Positions 27,759 to 36,022 of a stretch of 64,000 nt of DNA are shown in pieces (the stretch's first letter is position 1; the number at the start of each line of letters is the position of its first letter). The notes below the pieces were generated by a model. It was not told the origin of the DNA. It saw only the letters and a list, made by a program, of their open reading frames with translations, and searched no databases. The stretch covers positions 186,001 to 250,000 of the forward strand of contig CAJTEW010000001.1 in NCBI GenBank assembly GCA_910575605.1. The letters are read 5' to 3'. Source of the DNA: Lachnospiraceae bacterium. Its GTDB lineage: Bacteria; Bacillota; Clostridia; Lachnospirales; Lachnospiraceae. The position numbers and the translations under genes were made by a program.

Positions 27759-29050
27759 TACTCAAACACCAGTGTACTTTCCTTATTACTCATAAATTCA
27801 TCAAAATCTCCTTTCCAAGGCTTATTAAACCCAAAATCTTCATATACATCCAGAAGCTTAATTGCAAGTTCTTCATCTGATGTTACTGTTGCAAACATAT
27901 TGACTATTCTATTATATTTTTCTGTTTCCTGCTTAAATAATGAGATATCAATTGTCTCCAATTCATACAGATAAGACAATAATGCTTCATTAATTCTTTT
28001 ATAGGATTCAATAACACATTGAAACACATCCTGTATTCCAACTCTAATAAATACTTCTTTTAATACTAGAATTGCAAATCTAAACCATGCAATGATATTT
28101 AACCTCATAAAAAATACCAGCGCATTTCCTCCTGACATTATTCCCGCCTCAACTCCATCCATTACGCATAACGTCCCATTTCCTATAAGAAGCATAACAC
28201 GAAGATCTGCATGCTTTCTTGTTGGCACACAATCCTTTACTGGCATCCCATACTGGAAATGTCGCCTTAATGACCATATTAAACGGATAGACAAATCCAT
28301 TATCACAATCGGAATCGCCTGCGCTACACCAAATCGAAAATCATAACCTTCCTTAAAAGCCCTAACAGCTATTGTTGCCAAATTCTGCTTATCTTTTCCT
28401 ACATTAAATTTCCCAAAATTGCAGAGACCGAACAATTCATAAAAAGGTATTACTATTCCACTTCCTCTTCCAATTGCTCCCGATGAACCCGCCACATCAG
28501 ACATTAAATGTCCGAACCAATTCACAATGCCACAAAATAACTTTGCAACAAAATTTCCACCCTGTAATTCGGATGTACTAGAATTTATCATAATAATTTC
28601 TCCTCCATCCAAAAAAGCAGCCGTATTTGTAAACTGATTTAAAATAGAAAAAAATAAACCTATTGGGTCTGGAGAGTGGGCAAGCGATTTCATATGATGA
28701 TCTCTTGCAGACATTGAAAATATATTTCCCACATCTGCTGTATGTCGTTGGTCATAGTTCACTCTGAAATTTCTCTCTAAAAATCCTATTGCACTTTTAA
28801 CATTATTACTCTTTGTTTCTGCAGGTTTCCATCCCATTTTTTTAGAAAAGGAAATAACTATATTGTCAATTTGCTTATCTGTCCAATTTCCTAAAGTACT
28901 ATTCCCCGGAGCACCTACCAAAAAAATATCTATTATTCCCCCAATTGCCCCACAGCCTACTGCTGCAATATAATCATATTTATCGCATTTATCATATTTT
29001 TGCAGCATTTCACGATTTTCTTTACTATCAGCTATTAACTGTGTATACAT
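27758..29050 (-). CDS. Polytopic membrane protein with histidine/aspartate motifs, family not recognised
   Basis: A 430-residue protein with several hydrophobic segments (CGAIGGIIDIFLVGAPG, the 290-345 region) and long conserved-looking loops. It contains ARDHHMKSLAHSPDPIGLFF and, further on, GIVNWFGHLMSDVAGSSG. The pairing of an HH...HS segment in a membrane context with a downstream GHxxSD resembles the metal-site spacing of YdjM/DUF457-type membrane hydrolases; this is inference only. It is the first structural gene downstream of the WYL regulator (51-base gap) and is coupled to the YkgJ-type gene. Confidence 0.6.
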   Translation of the reverse strand: MYTQLIADSKENREMLQKYDKCDKYDYIAAVGCGAIGGIIDIFLVGAPGNSTLGNWTDKQIDNIVISFSKKMGWKPAETKSNNVKSAIGFLERNFRVNYDQRHTADVGNIFSMSARDHHMKSLAHSPDPIGLFFSILNQFTNTAAFLDGGEIIMINSSTSELQGGNFVAKLFCGIVNWFGHLMSDVAGSSGAIGRGSGIVIPFYELFGLCNFGKFNVGKDKQNLATIAVRAFKEGYDFRFGVAQAIPIVIMDLSIRLIWSLRRHFQYGMPVKDCVPTRKHADLRVMLLIGNGTLCVMDGVEAGIMSGGNALVFFMRLNIIAWFRFAILVLKEVFIRVGIQDVFQCVIESYKRINEALLSYLYELETIDISLFKQETEKYNRIVNMFATVTSDEELAIKLLDVYEDFGFNKPWKGDFDEFMSNKESTLVFE

Positions 29051-29101
29051 TTATATTCCTCTTTCCATAGCTCAACATTAGTTCCCTTATAATAGAAATT
29101 C

Positions 29102-30046
29102 TTATATATTTACGATATCCCCCTGACTTCTCATCCACATATCCACCCCATCCCCAAATACTTCTGCCTGTATCACAACTCCTTTCTCATCCTCCTGTAC
29201 TATCTGCGCCGTAGGCAGCCTGTCCAAAATAAAATCTACAGATTTCCCCGTATATCTAAACCGAATCTTGCGGAGCTTTCCTCCATACATAAATTGTATC
29301 CGTTTACGAAACTCCCCTTCTTCAAACCGGTCTCTGTATGGTACTGAAAAATGCTCTTGCAGTACCCGCACTTCTTCCAATCGGTCTATCCGGTAGATGG
29401 TAGGAAACGGGTCATCCGGGTTCTGGAACGCTTTCTCCTTATCAATATCATCAATATAGGCAGTCAGATAAAAATAAAATTCCGAAAACATCACTCCAAC
29501 AGGTTTTATTTTTCTTATCACCTCTTCCCTGTCCTTCATCTTCCTGTATCGGATCTCCAAATATCTTTTTTCCTTAATTGACCGTTCCAAAACCCAAATA
29601 TTGTTCAACAGTTTTTTATGATGGTTCAATTCCACATAATGATACAACTCATTTCTTATACATTCTTTTACAAAATGCTGTTCTTCTTCGTCATACCTCC
29701 CAAGCAGTTTGTAAATCACCGGAAACATTTCATCTTTTACAAGCGCCCGGCTTTCCAGCAGAATCTTACAGACTGACAGCAATTCTTCTGGTTCCAAATC
29801 ATTCTTTATCTTTGTCTCCAGCCGATATCCTCCCGTCTTTCTGTCAAACGTAATGGTTTGTATCTCTGCCCTTTCATTACTCTGATTCTGCAGAAAACAC
29901 TGTATATCCGCTATATCCCGCTGAATTGTTCTTTGGGCAACATCATATTTCAGGCTTTCTTCTTCTTTGTATATGACCTTACCCTGTAACAGTCTGGAAT
30001 AAATGGATAATACCCTCTCTGCTTTTGCATCTGTCGGCTTTCCCAT
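29102..30046 (-). CDS. WYL-domain transcriptional regulator
   Basis: A 314-residue regulator with an N-terminal winged helix-turn-helix (DAKAERVLSIYSRLLQGKVI and YDVAQRTIQRDIADIQCFL), a central WYL domain (YLEIRYRKMKDREEVIRKIK, VGVMFSEFYFYLTAY) and a C-terminal WCX-type extension. WYL proteins sense nucleic-acid or nucleotide ligands and often repress defence operons. It is divergent from the XRE gene at 30240, across a 193-base region with several palindromes, and probably controls itself and the operon below it. Confidence 0.88.
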   Translation of the reverse strand: MGKPTDAKAERVLSIYSRLLQGKVIYKEEESLKYDVAQRTIQRDIADIQCFLQNQSNERAEIQTITFDRKTGGYRLETKIKNDLEPEELLSVCKILLESRALVKDEMFPVIYKLLGRYDEEEQHFVKECIRNELYHYVELNHHKKLLNNIWVLERSIKEKRYLEIRYRKMKDREEVIRKIKPVGVMFSEFYFYLTAYIDDIDKEKAFQNPDDPFPTIYRIDRLEEVRVLQEHFSVPYRDRFEEGEFRKRIQFMYGGKLRKIRFRYTGKSVDFILDRLPTAQIVQEDEKGVVIQAEVFGDGVDMWMRSQGDIVNI

Positions 30047-30239
30047 TTCGCTTTATCCCTCCTTTTCTTCCATTATAACTATCTGCTTGGACACATAATG
30101 TCTTTTAAATACAAAAAATAATTTTTTTCTATGACATAATTTGTCCCTCAAATCCATAAAATGTCTTGTAATAAGACAACTCATTTCAATTCATAGTATA
30201 CCATTATAAATGTCTTATTACAAGACAAGGAGGCGAAAT
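30047..30239. promoter_or_regulatory. Divergent control region with four palindromic sites
   Basis: Two operator types are visible. Near the WYL gene lie GGACACATAATGTC (30089-30102) and TGACATAATTTGTCC (30132-30146), inverted copies of one another. Near the XRE gene lie TGTCTTGTAATAAGACA (30162-30178) and TGTCTTATTACAAGACA (30211-30227), each a 6+6 inverted repeat, the second being the reverse complement of the first. The last touches the AAGGAGG of the XRE gene. This suggests two repressors with separate sites in one intergenic region. Confidence 0.7.
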
Positions 30240-30476
30240 ATGGCGCGTATTATCGACAGTACACAAAAAAATATGGTTGGGAAAAAAATAAAGCAGTTAA
30301 GGAAGGAAAAACATTTAAGCCAGCAAGAGCTTTCAATCAAACTTGAAACTATGGCTATCTATATTTGCCGCGGCTCCATATCCCGTATTGAAGACCAGAG
30401 CCGCACTGTAACTGACATTGAGTTATACGGGTTATCACAGGTTCTTTCTGTCCCGGTTCAGGACTTATTTAACTAA
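30240..30476 (+). CDS. XRE-family HTH regulator
   Basis: A 78-residue single-domain regulator (VGKKIKQLRKEKHLSQQELS helix-turn-helix, then RGSISRIEDQSRTVTDIELY). The start at the ATG of MARIID is chosen because AAGGAGG lies 7 bases upstream; a longer frame begins upstream of that site. Two 17-base palindromes flank its promoter, so it is likely autoregulated. It is divergent from the WYL regulator. Confidence 0.85.
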   Translation: MARIIDSTQKNMVGKKIKQLRKEKHLSQQELSIKLETMAIYICRGSISRIEDQSRTVTDIELYGLSQVLSVPVQDLFN

Positions 30477-30538
30477 ATTTCAGTCTCATTACATTTCCTC
30501 CACTCAAACATCCTAATAAAACAGGAGGTTACAAAATC

Positions 30539-30736
30539 ATGTTAGAGGAATATGACTGCATTTTAACACCAGAAGAGGTAAGTGAAATCTTACGGATTGG
30601 AATGAACCGTACTTACACGCTGTTAAATCAAAATCAAATTAAAGCTTTCCGCGAAGGACGTATTTGGAAAATTCCTAAAATTTCAGTTATTGAATATATC
30701 ACACAAAGAAGAAACTCTACATCTGGCAGCCCCTAG
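30539..30736 (+). CDS. Excisionase-like HTH protein
   Basis: A 65-residue protein with a MerR/excisionase-type helix-turn-helix (LTPEEVSEILRIGMNRTYTL and REGRIWKIPKISVIEYI). Such proteins bend DNA at attachment sites or act as small regulators in integrative elements. It lies 62 bases after the XRE gene in the same direction, preceded by AGGAGG. A role as recombination directionality factor for the E1 recombinase is possible, but it is distant from the recombinase gene in the integrated form. Confidence 0.8.
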   Translation: MLEEYDCILTPEEVSEILRIGMNRTYTLLNQNQIKAFREGRIWKIPKISVIEYITQRRNSTSGSP

Positions 30737-30746
30737 CAGCTGCCAG
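30723..30746. terminator. Hairpin between convergent genes
   Basis: CTGGCAGC and GCTGCCAG form an 8-base stem with an 8-base loop over the end of the excisionase-like gene and 12 bases from the end of the relaxase gene. There is no clear T-run on either strand. Confidence 0.4.
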
Positions 30747-30757
30747 AACATGAATCT

Positions 30758-31318
30758 TTAACCATATATAAACGGGTCTTTATTTTGGTACAGGAATGTA
30801 CTTGGAACATTTCCATATTTCAGCCTTCCTGTTTCATCATAATATGTGACCGGCACAAGTGCGATATGATAATCTTTCAGTTCATCAGCCAACCATATTA
30901 AAAGTCTCTTAAACTCTGAAGGACTCTTATGATATTTTTTCCCGTCTATTACACTGACCGTATTGATTACCAAATGGATATGATAATGCGTATCATGTAA
31001 ATGAATCCCCCATACAGGCTGAAATTCAATAAACAGTCCAGCAAGGATATAAGCACATGTTTTAATTATTCCCAGTGGAACATCTTTTTCATAACAGAAT
31101 GTATCAAAGCTTAAAACATAATGCTCCAATAAATTTCCACCCGTTTTACCAAAATAATTTTTATAGTAATTCATCTGCGCCCAAAAGATTTCACCATCTC
31201 CTGGAATAAATCCGGGATAATTCCCCCAGCCATATGCACCTCTCCTTATATAATTTAACAAATTTATTGCTGCTTCCTGTGTCTCATATTTTTCGTTTAC
31301 CTGTTTAAAAATTGCCAT
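30758..31318 (-). CDS. Compact relaxase (mobilization nuclease)
   Basis: A 186-residue HUH-type relaxase. The three-histidine metal motif is visible in HDTHYHIHLVINTVSV, and the nearby YILAGLFIEFQPVWGIHL and ending PFIYG fit the small Clostridia mobilization relaxases. It lacks the long C-terminal domain of typical MOBP relaxases. It would nick E1 at oriT and lead the strand into a helper conjugation channel. It overlaps the end of the mobC-like gene by 22 bases. Confidence 0.75.
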   Translation of the reverse strand: MAIFKQVNEKYETQEAAINLLNYIRRGAYGWGNYPGFIPGDGEIFWAQMNYYKNYFGKTGGNLLEHYVLSFDTFCYEKDVPLGIIKTCAYILAGLFIEFQPVWGIHLHDTHYHIHLVINTVSVIDGKKYHKSPSEFKRLLIWLADELKDYHIALVPVTYYDETGRLKYGNVPSTFLYQNKDPFIYG

Positions 31319-31578
31319 TCTTTCCCTACCTCTGCAATTAATTTATCGACAAGCACTGCCGCCTCATTATCAACTGTTGCTTTCAGATCCATTACTAGAC
31401 CATTAATGTTTTCCAAGCACTCCTTGAATTCCTTATCATATATAATTTCTTTCTCTGCTTTAAATATCTTTTGTCGTACATAAGTACTCTTAGTTATCCC
31501 ACGATTCTTACATTCCTGAATAATACATTCATTTTCTTCTGCTGTAACCCGAATCTCAATCTTTTCTTTTTTATTCAT
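31297..31578 (-). CDS. MobC-like relaxosome protein
   Basis: A 93-residue protein with a ribbon-helix-helix start (KIEIRVTAEENECIIQECKN, then GITKSTYVRQKIF) typical of MobC-type accessory factors that open the nick region. A helical C-terminus follows. It sits directly upstream of the relaxase with overlapping frames, the standard arrangement. Confidence 0.75.
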   Translation of the reverse strand: MNKKEKIEIRVTAEENECIIQECKNRGITKSTYVRQKIFKAEKEIIYDKEFKECLENINGLVMDLKATVDNEAAVLVDKLIAEVGKEWQFLNR

Positions 31579-31817
31579 TTTTTACCTCACTTTCTGCAAT
31601 TTGTCAGCATTTAGCCAGGATAGCATTTGTCGTACATAACATTCTCAGACATTATGCAGACTCTGCAATCCTTATTTAACTGTTAACCTTTTTGTCATAC
31701 ATTACAAAATTCGTTAATAAATCTGCTCTGTCATATCTTCCCATAAAAAAGCAACCCCATCATGGCTGTTTACAAAAGAATCTTCTGTCCGCTTTTTATC
31801 CTTCCTCCATAACATAC
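31579..31817. other. Probable oriT-bearing spacer upstream of mobC
   Basis: A non-coding stretch upstream of the mobC-relaxase pair, where oriT of small mobilizable elements usually lies. It contains the short palindrome GCAGACTCTGC (31656-31666) with extended pairing TTGCAGA/TCTGCATAA on the minus strand. No known nic consensus was recognised, so the assignment rests on position only. Confidence 0.35.
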
Positions 31818-31853
31818 AAAAAATAAAGCAGAGGTGCCCATTATGGACACCTC
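31818..31853 (-). terminator. Terminator in E1
   Basis: On the minus strand GAGGTG-TCC-ATAA-GGG-CACCTC forms a long stem followed by TGCTTTATTTTTT. It lies just after the decayed Rpn remnant and isolates the mobC promoter region from genes upstream. Confidence 0.7.
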
Positions 31854-31871
31854 CTACCCTCTGATAACAAA

Positions 31872-32212
31872 CTATATATCGAATATTTTTCTTACATTCC
31901 GAACTTCTCCTACTGTACAGCCAACCTCCTGTGCAATCTGCTCGTCTGTCATATTACTCTGCCGTTTTACGGTTTGAAAAATTTCCCCGACAAAATCATT
32001 CCCTGTTGCAGCGCCTCCTGCCGCTTCACCTGCATATCTTCCTCATAACTATACTCTGCTATCAACATGTTCGTAACCCTACTGCCCTTACGCTTCAGAT
32101 AATCCGCTAAAATCCCCTGTTAAATACAGTCATTAATTGCCCTCTTAATGGAATCCTCTTCTCCTGAATATTTCTTTACTGTACCTATAAGCTGGAAGTT
32201 TACTTTCACAAA
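31872..32212 (-). pseudogene. Remnant of Rpn/PD-(D/E)XK transposase-type nuclease
   Basis: The minus strand keeps the C-terminal part of a recombination-promoting nuclease: YSGEEDSIKRAINDCI, an in-frame stop, then GILADYLKRKGSRV and AEYSYEEDMQVKRQEALQQG. After a frameshift, QIAQEVGCTVGEVRNV closes in a normal stop. The catalytic N-terminal half is missing. Family identification rests on the conserved EYSYEED-QVKREEA pattern. Confidence 0.65.
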
Positions 32213-32213
32213 A

Positions 32214-32552
32214 TCATGGTTTATAAAGATTATAGCCATGTTCTCTGTGATATGCCGGTCCTTGTGGCTTTAACCCCGCCCACTCCCTATCACTTTTCAC
32301 TTTATCAAATAACCTTAATAAATTCTGAAACTCAATACGCGCAGCATTATCGTACTTTGGATTACAAAACTTTTGGCGTACAATTTCTCTTTCCATTTCC
32401 CATTCTTTATCCGTTAATTTTTTTATCCATTCTAAACTATACTTTGAAAGTTCTTTATTTGAAAAACCTTTGTATACCCCAAATACACCTACTACTAAGC
32501 CACTTAAACCCATAATAAATTTGTTGATTTTGCCCATAAGAAATTTCTCCAC
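32214..32552 (-). CDS. Small membrane-anchored protein, unknown
   Basis: A 112-residue protein with one N-terminal hydrophobic helix (FIMGLSGLVVGVFGVYKGF) and a charged soluble domain (NAARIEFQNLLRLFDKVKSD, ending REHGYNLYKP). No family is recognised. It follows the 229-residue gene by 14 bases and probably forms a two-gene unit with it. Confidence 0.6.
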   Translation of the reverse strand: MEKFLMGKINKFIMGLSGLVVGVFGVYKGFSNKELSKYSLEWIKKLTDKEWEMEREIVRQKFCNPKYDNAARIEFQNLLRLFDKVKSDREWAGLKPQGPAYHREHGYNLYKP

Positions 32553-32566
32553 AACTTCCGATTTGT

Positions 32567-33256
32567 TTATATCTTTCCATCCTCAACAAGTTTCTCTTTC
32601 AATTGGTTAATAAATGGTCGCATTCTACGGTATGCCCGTTTACTTAAATCCAATTCGTAATTGATACCTTTTCTTTGCTCCGCAATAATATGAATACCGT
32701 TTCTGTATGAGTATATTTCAATTATTTCAGATGGCAAATCCACTTCTCTTCCATCAGCATTAACAAATTTATGGATTAGCCCTAAACTTTCTGCTGTTTT
32801 ACATTTATCATCAAACCTAACTTGTGATTTTTCCTTTCTCTTTCTATCGTAATAAAATGGTACAATTACTTTATCGTTATGCAATAACACATTCTGCAAT
32901 ATGGTTTGCTTGTTTTTGGGAATTGATATTTTTACTGGTATAACATGGTGCATTAGAGTATCAAATTCAGTAGTATTTGAATAATATGTACTTAATACAT
33001 TTTCTATTACAGCTTCATAAATTGACGCATAAGCAAGTATTTGGTTACGTACCTCAAACAACAAATTTTCATCAGCAGCTTCTATTCCTTCGTAAAGTTT
33101 ATATGCAAACCTGATTGCTTTAAACTCTGCTATAATACGATTCTTTAACTCTATATCCCGAATAAAACAAAACTCATTTTCATACCATGAATTTGTTGCT
33201 AGATGTTTGGTACAATATAATTCTATTTCATTCTTAAGTTCTTCTGAAAAAGCCAT
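32567..33256 (-). CDS. Helical protein with HEPN-like features, unknown
   Basis: A 229-residue protein. The N-terminal half is helical (ELYCTKHLATNSWYENEFCF, LLFEVRNQILAYASIYEAVI), with a C-terminal EIYSYRNGIHIIAEQRKG. An RN..H motif in a helix is typical of HEPN RNases, although the canonical R-X4-6-H spacing is short by one residue here. No close family is recognised. Together with the membrane-anchored 112-residue partner it could be an RNase-type toxin or defence pair. Confidence 0.5.
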   Translation of the reverse strand: MAFSEELKNEIELYCTKHLATNSWYENEFCFIRDIELKNRIIAEFKAIRFAYKLYEGIEAADENLLFEVRNQILAYASIYEAVIENVLSTYYSNTTEFDTLMHHVIPVKISIPKNKQTILQNVLLHNDKVIVPFYYDRKRKEKSQVRFDDKCKTAESLGLIHKFVNADGREVDLPSEIIEIYSYRNGIHIIAEQRKGINYELDLSKRAYRRMRPFINQLKEKLVEDGKI

Positions 33257-33383
33257 TTATTTATTCTCCATTCTACAACTCCCGATTTGCCGTCTCATCT
33301 TCATAGAAAAGGTCAGCAAAAGCTCTGTCCGTATGCTCCCGGTTCCCTTTCTCTATGACCATACACCTGCTTTCTTTATACTA

Positions 33384-34126
33384 TCATATATCCATTTCTG
33401 TTGCAATCATGCCATCAGCGACAGCCCGCTCTTTTCTGCCGTCTTCTTCCATTTCCGTTCTCCGATACATATCATAGATATTTCCATCTGTCACGATCCA
33501 GCCAATCCAACTGTCAATATATTTATATATTCCAGCGCAATACCTGTCCAATGAACCGGCAGTCGCATAATGACATAGATAACATTCCGTCCGCCCTAAT
33601 ATCATAAACACTGTATCCCCGCGTGCTTCCTCCAAATGTTCATTCCGCATTTCATCATACATCTCTGTCGGTATCTTTAGAAACCTGCTCTCTGATGAGA
33701 CCAGGCCTGTATAATGTTTCCATAATCCTTTTCTTACATAATCTTCCAGTTTTCGGCGGTCATACTGTAATACAAACTTACCGGATAAATGCTTTTTATC
33801 AAGCTTTCTTTTTATCCGAGTCCACAAAGAAAGCTTAAACTGCAGTTCCGGTCTGCATAATACCAAATGGTAACTCTCTGAATAATAGCTCCCTATTCCC
33901 TCCTGCCTGCAGGGAAAATATATGATTTTATTAGGAAAATTGCCAGTATTGCAAACGCATATTTCATTTGACTGTATACCTCTTTACAACCGTCTATAAT
34001 AAAATGTACCCCTATACTGTCCCGGTCATCCTTCACCCACATATGTCTGATAAACGGAAACTTCAATACCTCATAAGTCCTCCCTTTTTCATTCACAAAA
34101 TATCTGTCTATTTTAATTTTTTTCAT
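33384..34126 (-). pseudogene. Third gene of the rtcB2-prfH operon, frameshifted
   Basis: Two frames, 34126-33893 and 33866-33384, read as one protein of about 247 residues if one A is added to the run at 33962-33964. The first frame has been good up to VYSQMK, and the corrected continuation is ICVCNTGNFPNKIIYFPCRQ, then YYSESYHLVLCRPELQFKLS. Without correction the first frame ends shortly after and the second has only a TTG start inside the protein. It starts 21 bases after prfH. No family is recognised. Either a true mutation or a base-calling error in a homopolymer. Confidence 0.6.
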
Positions 34127-34146
34127 TTACTCTCCAATCTTTCCTA

Positions 34147-34779
34147 TTATACTTTTCGTTTGAAGTCCATTCCCTCATACACCCTTACCGGATTTCCTCT
34201 TACAATTTTCGTATGCTCCTGCCATGCAGAATTGGTCTGCTTTTTCTTCTCCTCCAGTTCCATCTGACCTAAGATCGCATTCAGCTTACTTAACGCGTCC
34301 TTTTTATTGGCATACTGGCTCCGTTCGGACGTTGAGGTGACCGTAATTCCCGTAGGAATATGTATCAGCCTTACGCCTGTCTCCACCTTATTCACATTCT
34401 GCCCTCCCTTGCCGCCGCAATGAAACCGCTCAAAACGGATTTCATTTTCCTTATAGACCTCCTTCTCCCCGCAGCATGGTATGGAGGCATCCTTTCGGAT
34501 ATTTTCTGCCCCCGGTATTACGCTGACATCTACAAACCAGTTTTTCCTCTTATGATTCGGTCTGTAAGGGCTTCTGCAAATCCACTGAATACTTCCCTCC
34601 AGCCCGGACAAATCCTGTTCTGTCTGAAAAAGAATAGAGGTACAGCCTTCCGTCCGCTTTGCCTCATGGCTGGATATCATCTCAATATCCGGAAATTCCC
34701 TTTTCAAAGAATCATACAACTTTTTTACTGCCAGCTCGCACTCTGCCGGTCCTTGTCCTGAACTTAATTGTATTATCAT
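34147..34779 (-). CDS. prfH: Peptide chain release factor H
   Basis: A 210-residue release-factor homologue that lacks the stop-codon recognition domain. The GGQ hydrolysis motif lies in FHCGGKGGQNVNKVET, followed by the conserved HIPTGITVTSTSERSQYANK. The N-terminus (MIIQLSSGQGPAECELAVKK) is that of PrfH rather than RF2 or ArfB. Known work on E. coli pairs PrfH with RtcB2: PrfH frees the peptide from a ribosome cut in the decoding centre, and RtcB2 reseals the 16S rRNA. It follows rtcB2 by 14 bases here. Confidence 0.93.
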   Translation of the reverse strand: MIIQLSSGQGPAECELAVKKLYDSLKREFPDIEMISSHEAKRTEGCTSILFQTEQDLSGLEGSIQWICRSPYRPNHKRKNWFVDVSVIPGAENIRKDASIPCCGEKEVYKENEIRFERFHCGGKGGQNVNKVETGVRLIHIPTGITVTSTSERSQYANKKDALSKLNAILGQMELEEKKKQTNSAWQEHTKIVRGNPVRVYEGMDFKRKV

Positions 34780-34793
34780 AACTTATTTCCCTC

Positions 34794-35903
34794 TTATTCT
34801 GCCTTAAAATTATAAATCGGCTTTAGCTTTTTCCTTATTTCCACCGTATCTCCAATCTGCCCCTCTATCTCCTTCCTATTCCGGTACGCAAACGGGGCTT
34901 CATCTAACGTTTCCTTCCCGATACAGGAGCTGTAAATTCCTTTCATTTCCGTCTTAAACTGGGATACAGTATACCTTGTCTTTACCTCTTCCCGTTTCAT
35001 CCTTCGTCCCGATCCATGCGGCGCAGAGTAATTCCAGTCTGCATTTCCTTTCCCTACGCCGAGAAGAATCCCGTCGCGCATATTGATTGGAATGATCACA
35101 GGTTCCCCCTGCTTTGCGGAGATGGCACCTTTCCGCAAAATCATGTTATCTCCTATATCATCAATATAATTATGCGCAGACGATATCTGCTCCTGTATCT
35201 TCCATTTCATTCCTTTTGCCAGTTCGTCTAATATAGCGTGTCGGTTCAGCTTGGCAAACTCCTGCACTGCCTGGATATCCTGCAAGTACTCTTCCATCAG
35301 CACACCTTCCAGATAGGTCATTTCATACGGAACTGAAATCCCTCTTTTCTTTAATTCCCACTGTCCTTCCGTCAGATAATACTCCGTCACTTCTTTTCCC
35401 AGTCTCCGGCTTCCGGAATGTACGGTCGCATAGAGATTCCCGTCTTCGTCTTGATCCAGTTCGAGAAAATGATTCCCTCCGCCAAGTGTGCCAAGACTTA
35501 ATTCCGCCTTTTGTATATTTACATGCTCCACACAATGTAACTGCAGAAAATCAAACTCCTGACTAAACCGGTGCGGTTTTTTACGCACACCAAAACCACA
35601 GGGCACCTTCTCCCTGATAACCTTGTCAAGCTTCCCAAACTCTGTCTTTTTCTGCTTCAATTTTGCCAGCGTCACGCCGCACCCCACGTCGATTCCGACA
35701 ACATTCGGGAGCACTCTTTTGCCAACCGTAGAAGTAAAGCCAATCGTCCCCACCTTTCCCGGATGGACATCCGGCATAACTCGTATTGTACAACCCTTAA
35801 ATGTCTCATTGTTACAAAGCATCTGTATTTGGGCTAATGCGTAATCTTCGATTGTATCTGTGAATATTTTTGCTGATGTGTAGACCCCATTTACTGTCTT
35901 CAT
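34794..35903 (-). CDS. rtcB: RNA ligase RtcB2
   Basis: A 369-residue GTP-dependent RNA 3'-phosphate/5'-OH ligase. Metal and nucleotide-binding segments are intact: VVGIDVGCGVTLAKL, LGTLGGGNHFLELD, VHSGSRRLG, and SAPHGSGRRMKREE with the guanylylated histidine. It is shorter than classical RtcB (about 400 or more) as expected of the RtcB2 group. The start at the ATG of MKTVNGVYTS is chosen for its GAAAGGA site. Its pairing with prfH indicates ribosome decoding-centre repair, giving E1 a protective cargo against ribotoxins. Confidence 0.93.
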   Translation of the reverse strand: MKTVNGVYTSAKIFTDTIEDYALAQIQMLCNNETFKGCTIRVMPDVHPGKVGTIGFTSTVGKRVLPNVVGIDVGCGVTLAKLKQKKTEFGKLDKVIREKVPCGFGVRKKPHRFSQEFDFLQLHCVEHVNIQKAELSLGTLGGGNHFLELDQDEDGNLYATVHSGSRRLGKEVTEYYLTEGQWELKKRGISVPYEMTYLEGVLMEEYLQDIQAVQEFAKLNRHAILDELAKGMKWKIQEQISSAHNYIDDIGDNMILRKGAISAKQGEPVIIPINMRDGILLGVGKGNADWNYSAPHGSGRRMKREEVKTRYTVSQFKTEMKGIYSSCIGKETLDEAPFAYRNRKEIEGQIGDTVEIRKKLKPIYNFKAE

Positions 35904-36022
35904 ATAATCCTTTCTCTTCTTTTTGGTGCTTTCCTGCAAAAAAGGTACAAAAAAACACCCCTGAAACGCAGAGATGCGGAATGGTCTGAATAACTTCTAT
36001 AAATGGATATAGAAAATGCCTG

